NCBI GenBank assembly: GCA_031394045.1
Contig: JANMWN010000301.1
Span: 1-5,928, forward strand
Direction of reading: 5' to 3'
From: JANYIP01 sp031394045
GTDB lineage: Bacteria; Actinomycetota; Actinomycetes; Prado026
DNA: 5,928 nt
Under the pieces are notes generated by a model, which did not search any database, was not told the DNA's origin, and saw only the letters and a program-made list of their open reading frames with translations. Below are positions 5,445 through 5,928 of the stretch, one piece after another. The position numbers were made by a program, and so were the translations under genes. Each line of letters opens with the position of its first letter. The stretch's first letter is position 1.

Positions 5445-5677
5445 ATTCTGGTCCCGATGAACGCATACGACACACTGCACCCCTCCTCCCCCACTGGTCC
5501 GGAAGGGCATGGCAAGGTGTCCCGAGACAGATAACGAACCGATCACGGAAGCGGTACCCACTTGATGGGCCGCAGGAGTGAGTGGCCTGTTCGACAACAC
5601 CGCACGTTTTGAATCCGACTGGAGCTCGGAGTACTCGGGCGGGACGCCGGCTCCTATGACAGAAGAGGTTCCTCCGT
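5445..5677 (+). other. Intergenic leader with hairpins, possible riboswitch-like RNA
   Basis: This 233-base gap after ligB holds no convincing gene. It is less G+C-biased than the flanking genes and contains ordered secondary structure: a small hairpin CCG-ATCA-CGG (5539-5548); then GCGG..CCCA / TGGG-CCGC (5551-5573), an 8-pair stem with a 2-base bulge and CTTGA loop; then GGAGC (5621-5625) pairing with GCTCC (5650-5654) around the palindrome GAGTACTC (5629-5636). The order 'AACCG-loop-CGGAAGCGG-ACCCA-loop-TGGG-GGAGTGAGT' loosely resembles the 5' half of the c-di-AMP (ydaO/yuaA) riboswitch, which in actinobacteria often precedes secreted cell-wall proteins, and a secreted protein follows here. 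The conserved 3' block of that riboswitch (GCTAACC-like) is not visible, so the match is weak. The first stem-loop could alternatively act as the ligB terminator. Confidence 0.25.
5551..5573 (+). repeat. Imperfect inverted repeat / stem-loop
   Basis: GCGG (5551-5554) and CCCA (5557-5560) pair with CCGC (5570-5573) and TGGG (5566-5569). The unpaired bases are TA at 5555-5556 and the loop CTTGA. The stem has 8 pairs and no following T-run. It is either part of the leader RNA of the downstream gene or a ligB terminator 107 bases past the stop. Confidence 0.5.
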
Positions 5678-5928
5678 ATGTCTATCGCCCAGTTCCGCAA
5701 GTTCGCACCGCTCTCGCTCCTAGCAGTCCCCCTCCTGATCCCGGCTCTGGTGAGCCCAAGCAACGCGGCTGCGCCTGCCAAGGCGACGAAGTCCAAGGTC
5801 TCGGCTCCTGCCATGGTGACGGCCAAAGTCACCCCCAACGCGAGCATCCCGGCGGCCGCACACGGTGTGGCGTTCGGCACATCGCTCGGCACCAACACCG
5901 CGGCGACACTGAAGCTGTTCCCGAACGC
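5678..5928 (+). CDS. Secreted protein with Sec signal peptide, N-terminal part
   Basis: The gene starts at ATG 5678, with AGAAGAGG (5661-5668) 9 bases upstream as a plausible ribosome binding site, and runs off the right edge after 83 codons. The N-terminus is a classic Sec signal: basic MSIAQFRKF, a hydrophobic core APLSLLAVPLLIPALV (10-25), then SPSNAAAP with a likely signal-peptidase I cut after SNA or NAA. There is no lipobox cysteine, so it is probably secreted rather than lipid-anchored. The mature start (AKATKSKVSAPAMVTAKVTPN) is Ala/Lys/Pro-rich and linker-like, followed by what may be the first strands of a folded domain (GVAFGTSLGTNTAATLKLFPN). That stretch gives no confident family. 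It could open a glycoside-hydrolase-like or other wall-acting domain, but the sequence stops too soon. The 5' gap may carry a regulatory RNA. Confidence 0.8.
   Translation, partial: MSIAQFRKFAPLSLLAVPLLIPALVSPSNAAAPAKATKSKVSAPAMVTAKVTPNASIPAAAHGVAFGTSLGTNTAATLKLFPN

Noticed and set aside
5510..5523. Possible fourth DosR-type box (GGTGTCCC context) before the secreted protein
   Set aside because: It matches only one half of the motif and lacks the GGGAC arm; the GGTCCC at 5449-5455 and GGGAC at 5641-5645 are likewise lone half-sites.
290..5640. Frequent GTAC/CGTACG words within genes
   Set aside because: They occur at scattered, frame-related places (GTA-CGC, TAC codons) and look like the codon and genome signature rather than a functional repeat.
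5578..5928. Alternative open frame from GTG 5578, with AGGAG-like bases nearby, overlapping the secreted protein
   Set aside because: After 5678 it reads an Arg/His/Gly-rich product typical of a shadow frame, while the ATG 5678 frame gives a textbook signal peptide. A short leader peptide cannot be wholly excluded.
1..5928. CRISPR array, tRNA, rRNA, insertion sequence or prophage
   Set aside because: No regularly spaced repeats, cloverleaf-like segments, transposase motifs or terminal inverted repeats were seen on reading both strands.

Overview
The window comes from a high-G+C actinobacterium. Codons end overwhelmingly in G or C, GTG starts are common, and the best protein matches by eye are mycobacterial: the DevS/DevR (DosS/DosR) dormancy two-component system and the actinobacterial ATP-dependent ligase LigB. 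Nothing seen fixes the genus. The GTAC-rich style and lone-gene layout would suit a Nocardioides- or Streptomyces-like lineage as well as a mycobacterial relative, but that is only an impression.

Layout, left to right: the last 19 codons of a thiolase (+, 1-60); a strong bidirectional hairpin terminator (73-109); a two-helix membrane protein (-, 130-708); a divergent control region with a DosR-type box (822-835); a heme-GAF sensor histidine kinase of the DevS type (+, 886-2598); a second DosR-type box (2640-2653); a small pyridoxamine-phosphate-oxidase-like flavin protein (+, 2689-3102); the DevR-type response regulator, convergent and sharing a CTAG stop with it (-, 3099-3755); a third DosR-type box (3791-3804) in the divergent gap; the DNA ligase LigB (+, 3864-5444); a 233-base gap with folded elements that could be a leader RNA (5445-5677); and the start of a secreted protein running off the right end (+, 5678-5928).

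The central story is a compact gas/redox-sensing dormancy module. The kinase keeps the heme-ligand histidine and distal tyrosine of DevS, and the regulator keeps the phospho-acceptor aspartate and the DNA-reading lysines and asparagine of DevR. Three palindromic sites sharing the 11-mer CTCGGGACCTT lie in front of the kinase, flavin-protein and regulator genes, all in the same orientation relative to those genes. In two of them the box lies at exactly -36 to -49 from the start codon, with a plausible -10 element just before the start, which suggests leaderless mRNAs activated directly by the regulator. The expected behaviour is a positively autoregulated local regulon. Because the boxes lie in divergent gaps, it may also reach the membrane protein and LigB. 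Function and regulation are inferred from sequence alone.
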